Below are positions 1 to 8,763 of a DNA stretch of 64,000 bases, piece after piece. The notes beneath the pieces were generated by a model. It did no database searches. It had not been told where the DNA came from and saw only the letters and a program-made list of their open reading frames with translations. This DNA is from Stappia indica. GTDB taxonomy: Bacteria; Pseudomonadota; Alphaproteobacteria; Rhizobiales; Stappiaceae. The translations under genes were made by a program, and so were the position numbers. Numbering within the stretch: position 1 is the first letter of the stretch; every line of letters begins with the position of its first letter. Where the stretch lies: positions 434,001 through 498,000 of the forward strand of contig NZ_JAIVMG010000003.1 of assembly GCF_020177335.1 (NCBI RefSeq), given 5' to 3'.

Positions 1-879
1 ATCACCGCCGCCTTTCCCGATCTGGTCGGCAGTTTCGACTTCGAGGCGGTGCTCGATGGCGAGTTGCTGGTGGTGATCGAAGGCGAGGTGTGCAGCTTCT
101 CCATGTTGCAGCAGCGGCTCAACCGCAAGACGGTTTCGGCCCGGCTCCTGGAAAGCCACCCGGCGGCGATCCGCGCTTATGATCTTCTGTCGCTGGAAGG
201 GGAGGACCTGCGGCCTCTGCCGTTCGACCGGCGCCGGGCGCTGCTGGAGCGTTTTGTCCATCAGATCGTCCATCCGCGCATCGACCTGTCGCCGCTGGTG
301 CCGTTTGACGATTTCGCCGCGCTTGAGGCCGCCCGCGGCGATCCTGGCCTGTTGCATGGCGGGCGGGACGCGGCGGCCATCGAAGGGGTGATGTTGAAAC
401 GCCGCGCCGCGCCCTATCTGCCCGGCCGCCCCAAGGGGGAATGGTACAAGTGGAAGCGCGATCCCTACCGGGTGGACGCGGTGCTGATGTATGCGCAGCG
501 CGGGCGGGGCCAGTACTCCTCGTTCTACTCCGACTACAGCTTCGGCGTCTGGCGGGAGGGGCCGGAGGGCGCGGAGCTGGTGCCGGTCGGCAAGGCCTGT
601 TTCGGCTTGACCGATGACGCGCTTGCCGAGATCGACCGGTTCGTGCGGGCGCATACGGTCAATCGCTTTGGCCCGGTGCGCGAGGTGGCGCACGAGGCGG
701 AGACTGGGCTTGTGCTGGAGGTCGCCTTCGAGGGGTTGAACCGCTCCAGCCGGCACAAATCGGGGATCGCCATGCGTTTTCCGCGCCTTGTCTGCCTGCG
801 CCGGGACAAGCAGCCCCATGAGGCGGATCGGCTGGAAACCCTGTTGGCGCTGCTGCCGGCCTGCGACCGCAGCGCATGA
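1..879 (+). CDS. ATP-dependent DNA ligase, 3' part (5' end outside window)
   Basis: The reading frame is open from base 1, so the start codon and the adenylated lysine (motif I) lie upstream of the window. Visible nucleotidyltransferase motifs are LDGELLV (motif III), YDLLSLEGEDLR followed by RRALLE (IIIa), IEGVMLKRR (IV) and WYKWKRDP (V). An OB-fold domain follows to the stop. Family knowledge: such single-polypeptide ligases seal nicks with ATP and in Alphaproteobacteria are usually accessory repair enzymes beside NAD-dependent LigA, often next to a ligase-associated exonuclease and helicase, which would lie off the left edge. The family is sure; the subtype is not. Confidence 0.87.
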   Translation: MTAAFPDLVGSFDFEAVLDGELLVVIEGEVCSFSMLQQRLNRKTVSARLLESHPAAIRAYDLLSLEGEDLRPLPFDRRRALLERFVHQIVHPRIDLSPLVPFDDFAALEAARGDPGLLHGGRDAAAIEGVMLKRRAAPYLPGRPKGEWYKWKRDPYRVDAVLMYAQRGRGQYSSFYSDYSFGVWREGPEGAELVPVGKACFGLTDDALAEIDRFVRAHTVNRFGPVREVAHEAETGLVLEVAFEGLNRSSRHKSGIAMRFPRLVCLRRDKQPHEADRLETLLALLPACDRSA

Positions 880-951
880 CGAGGCTTGATTGCCGCGCCG
901 CCCCGTCGCAGGGTGGCCGCTGATTTGCCCGCCGACGAAAACGGATCTCTC

Positions 952-1572
952 ATGCAACACGTGATCGACTATTTCTACACCCATGCCTCGCCTTGGGCTT
1001 ATCTCGGCCACCAGACCTTTCTGGCGCTCGCCGATGCCCATGACTATGCGGTGCGGTTTCGCCCGGTGTTGCTCGGCCCGGTGTTTTCCGAGACCGGCGG
1101 CCTGCCGCTGGCCAAGCGGCATCCGGTGCGCCAGGCCTATCGCCAGGTGGAGCTGCAGCGCTGGCGCGCCAAGCGCGAGCTGCCGCTGACCCCGCGGCCG
1201 GCCCATTTCCCGACCAACCCGGCTCTGGCCGACCGGATCGCCCTGGGGCTGGCGATGGATGGCGGGCCGACCGGCGCGTTCTCGCAAGCCGTGTTCGAGG
1301 CGCTCTGGGCCGAGGACCGCGACATCGCCCGCGAGGAGGTTCTGCGGGCGATCCTTGAGCGGCTCGGTGTCGATGCCGACAAGGCGATCGATCATGCCAA
1401 TGAAAAGGACTGCGTCGCCAGATACGAGCAGAATCAGGAAGACGCGGTCATGCTTGGCGTGTTCGGCTCGCCGAGCTATGTGCTGCATGGCGAGGTCTTC
1501 TGGGGACAGGACCGGCTGGACCTGCTGGACGATGCCCTGACGAGCGGGCGCGGACCCTATCTGCCGGACTAG
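952..1572 (+). CDS. 2-hydroxychromene-2-carboxylate isomerase/DsbA-like protein
   Basis: A 206-residue cytoplasmic thioredoxin-fold protein of the kappa-class GST/HCCA isomerase type. The N-terminus reads IDYFYTHASPWAYLG, the typical first strand with the catalytic Ser region, and the C-terminus has VFGSPSYVLHGEVFWGQDRLD, the glutathione-side cis-Pro loop. The family isomerises aromatic-degradation intermediates using glutathione, but many members have no known substrate and no aromatic catabolic genes are adjacent. The ATG before QHVIDYF is preferred because it starts the fold directly; an earlier in-frame TTG at 886 would add a proline/arginine-rich leader unlike the family. Confidence 0.75.
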   Translation: MQHVIDYFYTHASPWAYLGHQTFLALADAHDYAVRFRPVLLGPVFSETGGLPLAKRHPVRQAYRQVELQRWRAKRELPLTPRPAHFPTNPALADRIALGLAMDGGPTGAFSQAVFEALWAEDRDIAREEVLRAILERLGVDADKAIDHANEKDCVARYEQNQEDAVMLGVFGSPSYVLHGEVFWGQDRLDLLDDALTSGRGPYLPD

Positions 1573-1708
1573 CTGTGCCGGACGGTGTTTCACGGTGGAA
1601 TTGCATGGTCGCGCTTTTGCCACGAGATGCTGTCATGCTCTGTCCTCAGATGCCCGGCCCGGAAGAGATCGGGCCGGCAACTGGCGAACGGAACGAGGAA
1701 CAAGGACG

Positions 1709-2179
1709 ATGCGTACGAAAGCCCTCGGATGGATGACCGTCGCCGTGATCGGCAGCGGGCTGGTCGTCGGACCCGCCATGGCCGACAGCGCGGACCGACC
1801 CTCTGTCGATCCGGATCGCTATGTGCTGAGCCCGGTGGGGGAAGACGGGTTTCTGCGGCTTGACCGGCAAAGCGGCCGGGTCGCCGAATGCCGCAAGGCG
1901 AATGCCCATTGGCGCTGTCTTGCCGTGCCCGACGCGCAACTGGCGATGGAGCTGGAGATCGAGCGGCTGACCCTTCAGGTGGCCGAACTGCGCGAGGAAA
2001 ACGCGGCCTTGCGCGCCCGGCTCAAGGGCGGGCCGGAGAAGGACGGCAAGGGAAGTGGTGGCCTGTCGCCGGAGGACGAGAAGGAACTCAACAAGGCGCT
2101 CGACTTCACCGAAACGGCGATGCGCCGCTTCTTCGGCCTGATGAAGACCCTGCGCGAGGAGTACGAGGGGCTGCAATAG
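1709..2179 (+). CDS. Exported protein with coiled coil, unknown function
   Basis: A 156-residue product with a signal peptide (about residues 1-25, ending in GPAMA). A short segment with two cysteines follows (AECRKANAHWRCLA), then a predicted coiled coil of charged heptads around residues 70-105. The C-terminus is an acidic amphipathic helix. I do not recognise the family; the layout resembles small periplasmic proteins common in Rhizobiales. The start is supported by an AGGA ribosome-binding site. An earlier in-frame ATG at 1595 would put the signal peptide internally. Confidence 0.6.
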   Translation: MRTKALGWMTVAVIGSGLVVGPAMADSADRPSVDPDRYVLSPVGEDGFLRLDRQSGRVAECRKANAHWRCLAVPDAQLAMELEIERLTLQVAELREENAALRARLKGGPEKDGKGSGGLSPEDEKELNKALDFTETAMRRFFGLMKTLREEYEGLQ

Positions 2180-2210
2180 CCGCGCTGGCCGGGGTCGCCC
2201 GGAGCCCTTC

Positions 2211-2233
2211 CGGCGGCGTATGTCTCGCCGCCG
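2211..2233. terminator. GC-rich hairpin between convergent genes
   Basis: Perfect 8-bp stem CGGCGGCG/CGCCGCCG with a 7-base loop, between a rightward and a leftward gene. No T-run follows on either strand, so it is at best a weak or bidirectional terminator. Confidence 0.35.
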
Positions 2234-2254
2234 CCGGGAGAGGGAGATCTGGCG

Positions 2255-3127
2255 CTATGCCTTCATGACGCTCTGGGCGATCGCGCTGCGCACGCTGTCC
2301 TCCAGCGGCACTGATTTCCGGTGTTCCAGATCCATGGCGATGACCACCGCGTCGCACACCGCTGCCAGCCGCTGGGTTCGTGTTTCGAACAGGTGATGGC
2401 GGAAAGAGAAGGTGGAGCGGGCGGCGCCGGTCAGCCCGCTGACGCACAGCACCGGCTCGCCGGGCTTGAGCGGGCTGGCCCAGACCAGCTTCATTTCCAC
2501 CGCGACCCGGCCAAGCCCGTGTGTCTCCAGCCAGTCATCGGTCATCGGCGTCATGTTCCAGACATGGGCCGCCGCTTCGGTGAAGCGGGCCAGGGCGAAG
2601 GCATCGTCGGCGCGTCCGTCCGGTCCCGCGTGCCGGGGCAGCACGGTCGACCGGTTGACGATCCGCCCGCCGGCGGCCTGCAATTGGGCCGGGGACAGGG
2701 AGGTCACCTGCTGGGCGGCGGACAGCCCGCGCGGCAGGGCTACCTCGGGCATCGGCGCGCTGTGATCCTCGAACCGTCGGCGCAGCTCCCGCGCCATGCT
2801 TTCGGCCGGGGCGTAGCCATCCGTTGCCGTGGCGGCCAGCGCGCCATCGCGGCACCGCCGCAGCTCATGCACCACCGTCAGCATGTAGGGACCGTCGAAG
2901 GCCACATGTGAGCTGGCGATCAGCGCATCGCCCAGATGCAGCTCGCGATGGTAGCGCACATGGCGCGCGCGCCGGGCGCCGGCAAGCGCGTCGGTCAGCC
3001 CGGTGATCAGGCGGAACTGGCGGTCGGCTTCATCAAACCGCTCGAAATAGAACTGCACATTGAGGTGATTGTTTTCATCGCATTCCCAGCGGTTCACAAA
3101 GGAATACAACGTCTCGACAGCGGCCAT
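2255..3127 (-). CDS. Acyl-CoA thioesterase-like protein, double hot-dog
   Basis: A 290-residue protein with two hot-dog (4HBT) halves. The first contains WECDENNHLNVQFYFERFDEA, the usual helix of the 4-hydroxybenzoyl-CoA thioesterase fold. The second, around residues 185-275, reads VAVEMKLVWASPLKPGEPV and then a strand region. Duplicated hot-dog proteins hydrolyse acyl-CoA thioesters; the substrate cannot be told here. A GAGGAG ribosome-binding site 7 bases before the ATG supports the start. It lies upstream of nothing obviously co-transcribed; the hydrolase behind it is about 70 bases away in the same direction. Confidence 0.62.
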   Translation of the reverse strand: MAAVETLYSFVNRWECDENNHLNVQFYFERFDEADRQFRLITGLTDALAGARRARHVRYHRELHLGDALIASSHVAFDGPYMLTVVHELRRCRDGALAATATDGYAPAESMARELRRRFEDHSAPMPEVALPRGLSAAQQVTSLSPAQLQAAGGRIVNRSTVLPRHAGPDGRADDAFALARFTEAAAHVWNMTPMTDDWLETHGLGRVAVEMKLVWASPLKPGEPVLCVSGLTGAARSTFSFRHHLFETRTQRLAAVCDAVVIAMDLEHRKSVPLEDSVRSAIAQSVMKA

Positions 3128-3194
3128 TCACGGCTCCTCGGGAGCAAAGAGGGAAAGGAGAAGGGGACGAAGTGGGGAGGGGAAGCTGGCCCGG

Positions 3195-4163
3195 CTAGGG
3201 TTCGCCGAGCGCTTCATGCAGGAAGCCCTCGATCCGCCGGTTGCTGTCCGCGGCGATGGTCAGCGGGAACTGCTGGAAGACGTGGCAGCCATCCGGATAG
3301 AGGGCAAGCTCGGTGTGGTTGCCGGCCATACGCCAGCGCTCGGCCATGAACAGCGTGTCATCGAGCAGCGGATCGGCGGTGCCGACCACGAAATGGGCCG
3401 GCGGCAGGTCGGAAAGGTCGGCCATCAGCGGCGAGATATCCGGCAGGGCGGGATCATGCCCATGTGCGAGATAGTGCCGGACGAACATGGTCAGATCGCG
3501 GGTGTTCAATACCAGCTTTTCGGCTCCCCAGCGCCGGGCGCTGGGGGTCAGGCGCAGGTCGAAGCAGCCACAGCCGAAGACGACGGCCTTGTACGCGCTG
3601 GCCAGTCCATGACCGTCCCGCAGCCGGATCAAGGTGGCGGCGGCAAGATTCGCCCCGGCGGAATCCCCGCCCATGGTCAGCTTGTCGATGCCAAGTTCCA
3701 GCCGGCCCGTCTCCACCAGCCATCTGGCGGCGGTCTCGCAATCGTCGAGCCCTTGTGGATAGGGGTGTTCCGGTGCCAGCCGGTAACCGCAGGCCACACC
3801 GATCAGCCCGGTCGCCTCGGCGATCTCCTCCAGCCGCATGTCATGCTCGTCGGCGCCGCCCAGGGTCCAGCCACCGCCATGCAGATAAAGATAGGCGCCG
3901 GTCGCCGGCCGGGTGCGCGGGGCAAGGATCCGCAAGGGGATCTCGCCATGCGGCCCGGCGATCATCCGGGTGCGCGCATGGGAGGAGCGCTGGGCGGGCG
4001 GGAAGGGGCCGTTGCCTTCGGCCCGCCGCTCGCGGATCACCGCCGGCGGGAAGGACCATTGGTCCGGCAGCAGGGCGAGGCGTCTTGCAAGTTCGCGGTT
4101 GAAGCTCCGCGCCTCGTCATTCCCGTCGTCGGAGGGAAGGGGGTGAAAACCGGTGACAGTCAT
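3195..4163 (-). CDS. Alpha/beta hydrolase of the HSL-like esterase family
   Basis: A 322-residue protein with the hormone-sensitive-lipase signature: oxyanion loop YLHGGGWTLGG (about residues 95-105), nucleophile elbow GGDSAGANLA, an Asp region GTADPLLDD, and a late catalytic His in DGCHVFQQFP. It would hydrolyse short acyl esters in the cytoplasm. The same direction and short gap to the downstream thioesterase-like gene suggest a two-gene acyl-ester/acyl-thioester hydrolysis unit, which is an inference. The start is the first ATG, preceded by a GAGG. Confidence 0.8.
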   Translation of the reverse strand: MTVTGFHPLPSDDGNDEARSFNRELARRLALLPDQWSFPPAVIRERRAEGNGPFPPAQRSSHARTRMIAGPHGEIPLRILAPRTRPATGAYLYLHGGGWTLGGADEHDMRLEEIAEATGLIGVACGYRLAPEHPYPQGLDDCETAARWLVETGRLELGIDKLTMGGDSAGANLAAATLIRLRDGHGLASAYKAVVFGCGCFDLRLTPSARRWGAEKLVLNTRDLTMFVRHYLAHGHDPALPDISPLMADLSDLPPAHFVVGTADPLLDDTLFMAERWRMAGNHTELALYPDGCHVFQQFPLTIAADSNRRIEGFLHEALGEP

Positions 4164-4408
4164 TCGGCCCGGGCCTCGATCTGCTATTGCCGCAAGGCGG
4201 CCATCACCTCGCGGAGTTCAAGAACCGGACCCTAGTCCGTGCGCCGGGGCCTGCCAAGCCCTGCCAAGCCCTTGAGGGGGCGAAAGGTTCTTTCGCCACA
4301 AACGCAATTGCAGCGCGCACCGTCCTCCAGGGGGCGGTCGCGTCAACCGCTTGCATGGCAGGGGCGACCTTCGCATACTTTGCCCCGTCAACGGGCAATG
4401 GTGTGTGA

Positions 4409-4888
4409 ATGATGCAGCGACGCAGAGGCGAACCGGTTGAAACATGGACCTTCGAGGATGACGGGCTGACCTTGCGTCAGCGCATGGGCCGTCTGGTCGC
4501 AAGGACGCAAGGACGCGGATTTTATCCGGTCGGCCGTTGGCTTGACGACTGGCTGGCGGAACAGGGCGCGCGGGACGGCGAGCTGACCGTCTTCCTGCGG
4601 CACACCTCCGCCTCCCTGACGGTGCAGGAAAACGCCGATCCGGATGTCCAGGACGATCTGCTCGATGCGCTCGACCGGCTGGCGCCGGAAGATGCGGGCT
4701 GGCGTCATTCGATGGAGGGGCCGGACGATATGCCTGCCCACGTGAAAACGGTCCTGACCGGTGTCAGCCTGCAGATCCCGGTGGTTGCCGGCCGGCTCGA
4801 TCTGGGCACCTGGCAGGATGTCTATGTGATCGAGCACCGCACCGAGCCACATCAGCGCAGCATGACCTTGCGCTATCTGGGCACCTGA
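4409..4888 (+). CDS. YjbQ/UPF0047 family protein
   Basis: A 159-residue single-domain protein. It contains HTSASLTVQENADPDVQDDLLDALDRLAP and HVKTVLTGVSLQIPVVAGRLDLGTWQ (shown here only as landmarks), then IEHRTEPHQR at the end, all typical of UPF0047. E. coli YjbQ has weak thiamine-phosphate synthase activity, but the physiological role is unresolved. Two ATGs occur back to back; the first is used. It is transcribed divergently from the hydrolase at 3195, with a 245-bp gap in which I see no clear regulatory site. Confidence 0.8.
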   Translation: MMQRRRGEPVETWTFEDDGLTLRQRMGRLVARTQGRGFYPVGRWLDDWLAEQGARDGELTVFLRHTSASLTVQENADPDVQDDLLDALDRLAPEDAGWRHSMEGPDDMPAHVKTVLTGVSLQIPVVAGRLDLGTWQDVYVIEHRTEPHQRSMTLRYLGT

Positions 4889-4897
4889 GGGCGGCAC

Positions 4898-4923
4898 CGC
4901 CGCGCCCCATGGACGGCGCGGCG
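4898..4923. terminator. Hairpin between convergent genes
   Basis: Perfect 9-bp stem CGCCGCGCC/GGCGCGGCG separates the rightward YjbQ gene from the leftward aminopeptidase gene. There is no T-run, so termination is only inferred from position. Confidence 0.35.
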
Positions 4924-4944
4924 ACACGTAAATCTGGCGAAGCC

Positions 4945-5898
4945 TCAGAGCGTTCCGGTAAAGCGTCGGCCCGCCTCGACCAGGGCGGCGGCAATGCCCG
5001 GTTCGCTGGCGGCGTGGCCGGCGTCCTCGACGATGCGCAGTTCCGCTTCCGGCCAGGCGGCGGCAAGGTCGATGGCGTTTTTCATCGGCGTCACCACGTC
5101 ATGGCGGCCGTGGATGATCACGCCGGGGATCTTGCGGATCCGGTCGACATTGCGCAGCAACTGGTCGTCATGCTCGAAAAAGCCGCCATTGGCGAAGTAA
5201 TGCGCCTCGATCCGGGCAAAGGCGAGAGCGTAATGCGGGTCGTCGAAGGCGTTGACCCGGTCCGGATCGGGCAGCACCGACAGGGTGCTTCCCTCCCAGG
5301 TGGCCCAGCGACGTGCGGCGGCAACGCGCAAGGCGGTGTCCTCGCCGGTCAGGCGCTTGTGATAGGCGGTCAGGAGGTCGCCGCGTTCCTCGGCCGGGAT
5401 GAAATCGCGATAGGCGGCGAAAAGATCCGGATAAAGCCAGCTTGCGCCCTCCTGATAGAACCACTGCAACTCGGCCCGGCGCAGCATGAAGATGCCGCGC
5501 AGCACCAGCGCGCTGACCCGCTCCGGGTGGGTCTGGGCATAGGCGAGCGCCAGCGTCGAGCCCCAGGAGCCGCCGAACACCTGCCAGCGGTCGATGCCAA
5601 GGTGCGTACGCAGCCGCTCGATATCGGCGACCAGATCCCAGGTGGTGTTTTCCCGCAGCTCCGCATGAGGCCTGGAGCGGCCGCAGCCGCGCTGGTCGAA
5701 CAGCACGATGCGATAGATCTTCGGATCGTGAAAACGGCGCATGATCGGACCGGCGCCGCCACCCGGGCCACCATGCAGCATGACCACTGGCTGGCCGTCC
5801 GGATTGCCGCATTCCTCGAAATAGATCTCATGCAGATCGCTCACCTTGAGCTGTCCGCTGTTGTAGGGCTCCGGCAACGGGTAGAGCGAGGCGGTCAT
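4945..5898 (-). CDS. pip: Proline iminopeptidase (prolyl aminopeptidase)
   Basis: A 317-residue alpha/beta hydrolase (peptidase family S33) that removes N-terminal proline from peptides in the cytoplasm. It shows the family landmarks MLHGGPGGGAG (oxyanion region), FDQRGCGRS, the nucleophile elbow GGSWGSTLALAYAQ and a C-terminal catalytic His in DAGHAASEPG. An in-frame ATG 42 bases upstream exists, but the chosen ATG has an AAGGAT ribosome-binding site and gives the usual TASLYPLPEPYNSG N-terminus. Confidence 0.92.
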   Translation of the reverse strand: MTASLYPLPEPYNSGQLKVSDLHEIYFEECGNPDGQPVVMLHGGPGGGAGPIMRRFHDPKIYRIVLFDQRGCGRSRPHAELRENTTWDLVADIERLRTHLGIDRWQVFGGSWGSTLALAYAQTHPERVSALVLRGIFMLRRAELQWFYQEGASWLYPDLFAAYRDFIPAEERGDLLTAYHKRLTGEDTALRVAAARRWATWEGSTLSVLPDPDRVNAFDDPHYALAFARIEAHYFANGGFFEHDDQLLRNVDRIRKIPGVIIHGRHDVVTPMKNAIDLAAAWPEAELRIVEDAGHAASEPGIAAALVEAGRRFTGTL

Positions 5899-5941
5899 CG
5901 GGAGATCCTTTGTTGAAAAAAGAGAGGGCGGCGTCGCCATG

Positions 5942-6277
5942 TCAGCGCAGCAGCAGCGCGGCGGCGGCGGCGACGGCGGCGGCGGGCAAGGAAAGAACTG
6001 CGGTGGCGCAGAGCCAGATCAGATACGATCCATAGGTGGTGTGGTCGTGCCCCGCAAGCCGCTCGAACAGCGCGGCCGGAACCCCGGCCAGCACCACGGT
6101 GACGCCGGCGCCGAGCAGATAGGCGAGAAAGGCGATGAGCGGTGCGCTGGTGAGCAGCAGCCCGGGGGCGAGCAGGATGATGGCGGCGCTGGTCTGCGGC
6201 AGCAGCAGCGGGTTGAACAGCCCGTTGATGAGCGCCAGCCCGGCAATGGCAAGGATGATCGAGGAGCGGCCGGGCAT
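5942..6277 (-). CDS. Small integral membrane protein, unknown
   Basis: A 111-residue, strongly hydrophobic protein with about four membrane segments (around residues 6-25, 29-48, 50-68 and 86-108) and no charged catalytic motif. It starts 2 bases after the stop of the YggT-like gene, so the two are surely co-transcribed. Family not recognised. Confidence 0.55.
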   Translation of the reverse strand: MPGRSSIILAIAGLALINGLFNPLLLPQTSAAIILLAPGLLLTSAPLIAFLAYLLGAGVTVVLAGVPAALFERLAGHDHTTYGSYLIWLCATAVLSLPAAAVAAAAALLLR

Positions 6278-6279
6278 GG

Positions 6280-6570
6280 TCAGCCGGCCTTCATGGTGAG
6301 GAGCCCGGCGGAGGCGAAGCCGGCGACCAGGGCCACCCGGACGATGATCAGCCAGATCAGCGTGAACGCCAGCAACAGGCCAGCGGGCACGCTGGCCGGG
6401 GTGACCAGGCGCACGGCGGCGATCGCCGGATCGGTCAGGCGGACAAACGCCCGCTGAATGAAATGGCCGCTGCCGCCGCCGAGCCAGGCGGTGAGCACGA
6501 TGCGGCCGAGAAGGCTGTACATCAGGGCCGCCAGGGCGAAGTTCAGAAGATGAAAGATCCAGTCGGCCAC
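6280..6570 (-). CDS. YggT-like small membrane protein
   Basis: A 96-residue protein with two membrane segments. The centre, FVRLTDPAIAAVRLVTPASVP, matches the YggT pattern of a membrane helix, then LTDP, then an R..P loop before the second helix. YggT proteins are linked to membrane and turgor homeostasis, with no settled mechanism. It is downstream of the symporter gene but separated from it by a strong terminator. Confidence 0.55.
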   Translation of the reverse strand: MADWIFHLLNFALAALMYSLLGRIVLTAWLGGGSGHFIQRAFVRLTDPAIAAVRLVTPASVPAGLLLAFTLIWLIIVRVALVAGFASAGLLTMKAG

Positions 6571-6590
6571 GGTTCGGTCCGTTGTCGGGA

Positions 6591-6620
6591 AAAGGCCACG
6601 GGCGGCGGCGCCGCCCGTGG
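6591..6620 (-). terminator. Intrinsic terminator of the symporter operon
   Basis: Perfect 11-bp stem (CCACGGGCGGC pairing with GCCGCCCGTGG) with a 3-base loop. On the minus strand it is followed by CCTTTTCC. It lies just after the stop of the symporter gene. Confidence 0.7.
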
Positions 6621-6631
6621 GTCGTGTCGGG

Positions 6632-8467
6632 TCAGGCGGTGCGGTCGCGCATCACCGGACCGCCCGAAGGGCGCCGGATATCGTCGATCAACGCCTGCAC
6701 CTCGCTGGAGGGGGCCGGCGTCAGCAGGCTGACGAGGATGGTGACGACGAAGCCGATCGGCAGGCCGAAGACGGCGGCGGAGATGTTTTTCACGCCATAC
6801 CACTCGGGCATGCCGCCATATTGGGTCATGACCAGATAGTAGAAGGTCACGCCAAAGCCGGCGATGATGCCGGCGATTGCCCCGGCGGAGGTGCAGCGCC
6901 GCCACCAGATGCCGAGCACCAGCACCGGGAAATTGCCCGCGGCCGCCAGCGAAAAGGCCCAGGCCACCATCGACAGGATGTCCGCCGGACGGGTCGAGGC
7001 CACATAGGCGGCCAGCACCGCCGCGCCGAGGAGCAGCAGCCGGGCGATCAAGAGGCGCCGGCTGGCCGGTGCGCGCCGGTCGATCATCCGGTAGTAGACG
7101 TCGTGGCTGAGGGCATTGGCCAGTGCCAGCAGAAGCCCGTCCGCCGTCGAGATGGAGGCGGCGAGGCCGCCGGCGGCGACGAGCCCGGCGATCACGTAAG
7201 GCAGGCCGGCGATTTCCGGGGTGGCGATGACGATCACGTCCCGGTCGATCGCCAGATCCGGCAGCCGCAGGATGCCCTGGTTGCCGGTGACCTCGGCGCA
7301 GGCGGCCTGTACCGCTTCGACCGAGGCGGCATGGGCGCCGCAGATGTCGACCAGCCCGAGCCGTCCGTAGGTGTAGATCCATTCCGGCAGCGCATCGAGC
7401 CCGGCGCCGATGACGTTCTGGTAGACCTCCAGCTTGGCGAAGGCGGCATAGGCCGGCGCGGTGACATAGAGCAGGAAGATGAACAGCAGCGACCAGCCGA
7501 CCGAGCGGCGCGCGTCGCGCACCGAGGCGGTGGTGAAATAGCGCATCAAAAGATGCGGCAGCGAGGCGGTGCCGATCATCAGACAGGCGATCAGCGCGAA
7601 GAAGTTGAACGGATCCAGCGAGGTAAAGGGCGCAAGATGCGGCTTCAGCGTTTCCGCCGTGGCCAGTCCGCCCGCCAGCAATTGCTGTTCCAGAACGGTG
7701 ATTTCCTGAAGCACCGCGCCATAGGTGATCTGGGCGATGGGCAGGCCGAATTTCTGCGCCGACAGGATCGCCACCGGCAGCATGTAGGCGATGATCAGCA
7801 CGAGATACTGGGCGACCTGGGTCCAGGTGACCGCGCGCATGCCGCCGAGCATGGAGCACAGCAGGATGCCGGCGAGACCCACATAGATGGCGATTTCGAA
7901 GGGAATGCCGAGAAAGCGCGAGGCGATGATGCCGGTGGAGTAGATCTGCGCCACCACATAGGTGAAGGAGCAGGCGAACAAGACGACGATGCCGAGCAAT
8001 CGGGCGAGATTGCCGCCGAACCGGGCGGCGAGGAAATCCGGCACGGTATAGGCGCCGAACTTGCGCAGGTATGGCGCGACCAGCACCGCCACCAGCACGA
8101 AGCCGCCGGTCCAGCCGAGCACATAGGCGAGGCCATCGTAGCCAAGCGCATAGAGCGTTCCGGCCAGGCCAACGAAGGAGGCGCCGCTCATCCAGTCGGC
8201 GGCGGTCGCCATGCCGTTGTAGATCGCCGGGACCTGGCGGCCGGCGACGTAATATTCGCTCACCTTCACCGTGCGGGTGACGATGCCGATGCCGGCATAG
8301 ACCGCAAGGGTGAAGAACACGAACAGATAACCGATGATCCGGTCGGGAACGCCGAGCTGTTCCAGAACGGCAAGCAGGATGACGAAGGCGACGAAACCGC
8401 CGGCATAGGTGCCGTAGATCCGGCCCAGATTGTTGAGGAAGGTGTCTTCCGGGGACGGCAGTCTCAT
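6632..8467 (-). CDS. Sodium:solute symporter, acetate/monocarboxylate type (VC_2705-like)
   Basis: A 611-residue SLC5-family transporter with 12-13 membrane segments. Landmarks include YYVAGRQVPAIYNGMATAADWMSGASFVG (typical N-terminal SSS signature region) and HLLMRYFTTASVRDARRSVGW. It begins within an ATGA overlap with the DUF4212 gene; this pairing is characteristic of the VC_2705 subfamily, predicted to take up acetate or similar short carboxylates with Na+. The neighbouring NarL-type regulator and symporter-kinase gene resemble the CrbSR system that controls acetate use in other Proteobacteria, so carboxylate uptake is the best inference. Confidence 0.86.
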   Translation of the reverse strand: MRLPSPEDTFLNNLGRIYGTYAGGFVAFVILLAVLEQLGVPDRIIGYLFVFFTLAVYAGIGIVTRTVKVSEYYVAGRQVPAIYNGMATAADWMSGASFVGLAGTLYALGYDGLAYVLGWTGGFVLVAVLVAPYLRKFGAYTVPDFLAARFGGNLARLLGIVVLFACSFTYVVAQIYSTGIIASRFLGIPFEIAIYVGLAGILLCSMLGGMRAVTWTQVAQYLVLIIAYMLPVAILSAQKFGLPIAQITYGAVLQEITVLEQQLLAGGLATAETLKPHLAPFTSLDPFNFFALIACLMIGTASLPHLLMRYFTTASVRDARRSVGWSLLFIFLLYVTAPAYAAFAKLEVYQNVIGAGLDALPEWIYTYGRLGLVDICGAHAASVEAVQAACAEVTGNQGILRLPDLAIDRDVIVIATPEIAGLPYVIAGLVAAGGLAASISTADGLLLALANALSHDVYYRMIDRRAPASRRLLIARLLLLGAAVLAAYVASTRPADILSMVAWAFSLAAAGNFPVLVLGIWWRRCTSAGAIAGIIAGFGVTFYYLVMTQYGGMPEWYGVKNISAAVFGLPIGFVVTILVSLLTPAPSSEVQALIDDIRRPSGGPVMRDRTA

Positions 8468-8763
8468 AGTGGCATCTCTCCCCGCACGGGTTCGGGTTCG
8501 GCGACACCGGCGTTCCGGTCAATCGCTTCCTGACGTCCGCAGAACCAGAAGATCAGCGCGACGAAGACCACGAGCGAGCCCTGTGCCGCCATGTAGAAGC
8601 CGAGGGGGAAGCCGGCGACGGTGATGTCGTTCAACTGGAAGACGAAGCCGTGCACCAGAAAGCCGAAGACGAACCAGACCGTCAGGGTGCCGATCGCTAG
8701 CCGCACTGTCCGTCCCCACCAGAGCGTCTCTCCCGGCGTGCGCTGCCTCGGGCGCTTTGCCAT
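8464..8763 (-). CDS. DUF4212 small membrane partner of the symporter
   Basis: A 99-residue protein with two membrane helices and the family stretch FVHGFVFQLNDITVAGFPLG, then GFYMAAQGSLVVFVALIFWF. DUF4212 proteins are found almost only beside VC_2705-type symporters and probably form the small subunit. The start at MAKRPRQ has a GGAGGAAA ribosome-binding site; an upstream in-frame ATG at 8829 has none. Confidence 0.82.
   Translation of the reverse strand: MAKRPRQRTPGETLWWGRTVRLAIGTLTVWFVFGFLVHGFVFQLNDITVAGFPLGFYMAAQGSLVVFVALIFWFCGRQEAIDRNAGVAEPEPVRGEMPL

Noticed and set aside
6617-8533. Plus-strand 638-codon open frame across the symporter gene
   Set aside because: Composition is the His/Gln/Gly-rich pattern of an antisense shadow in GC-rich DNA; the minus strand encodes a clear SLC5 protein.
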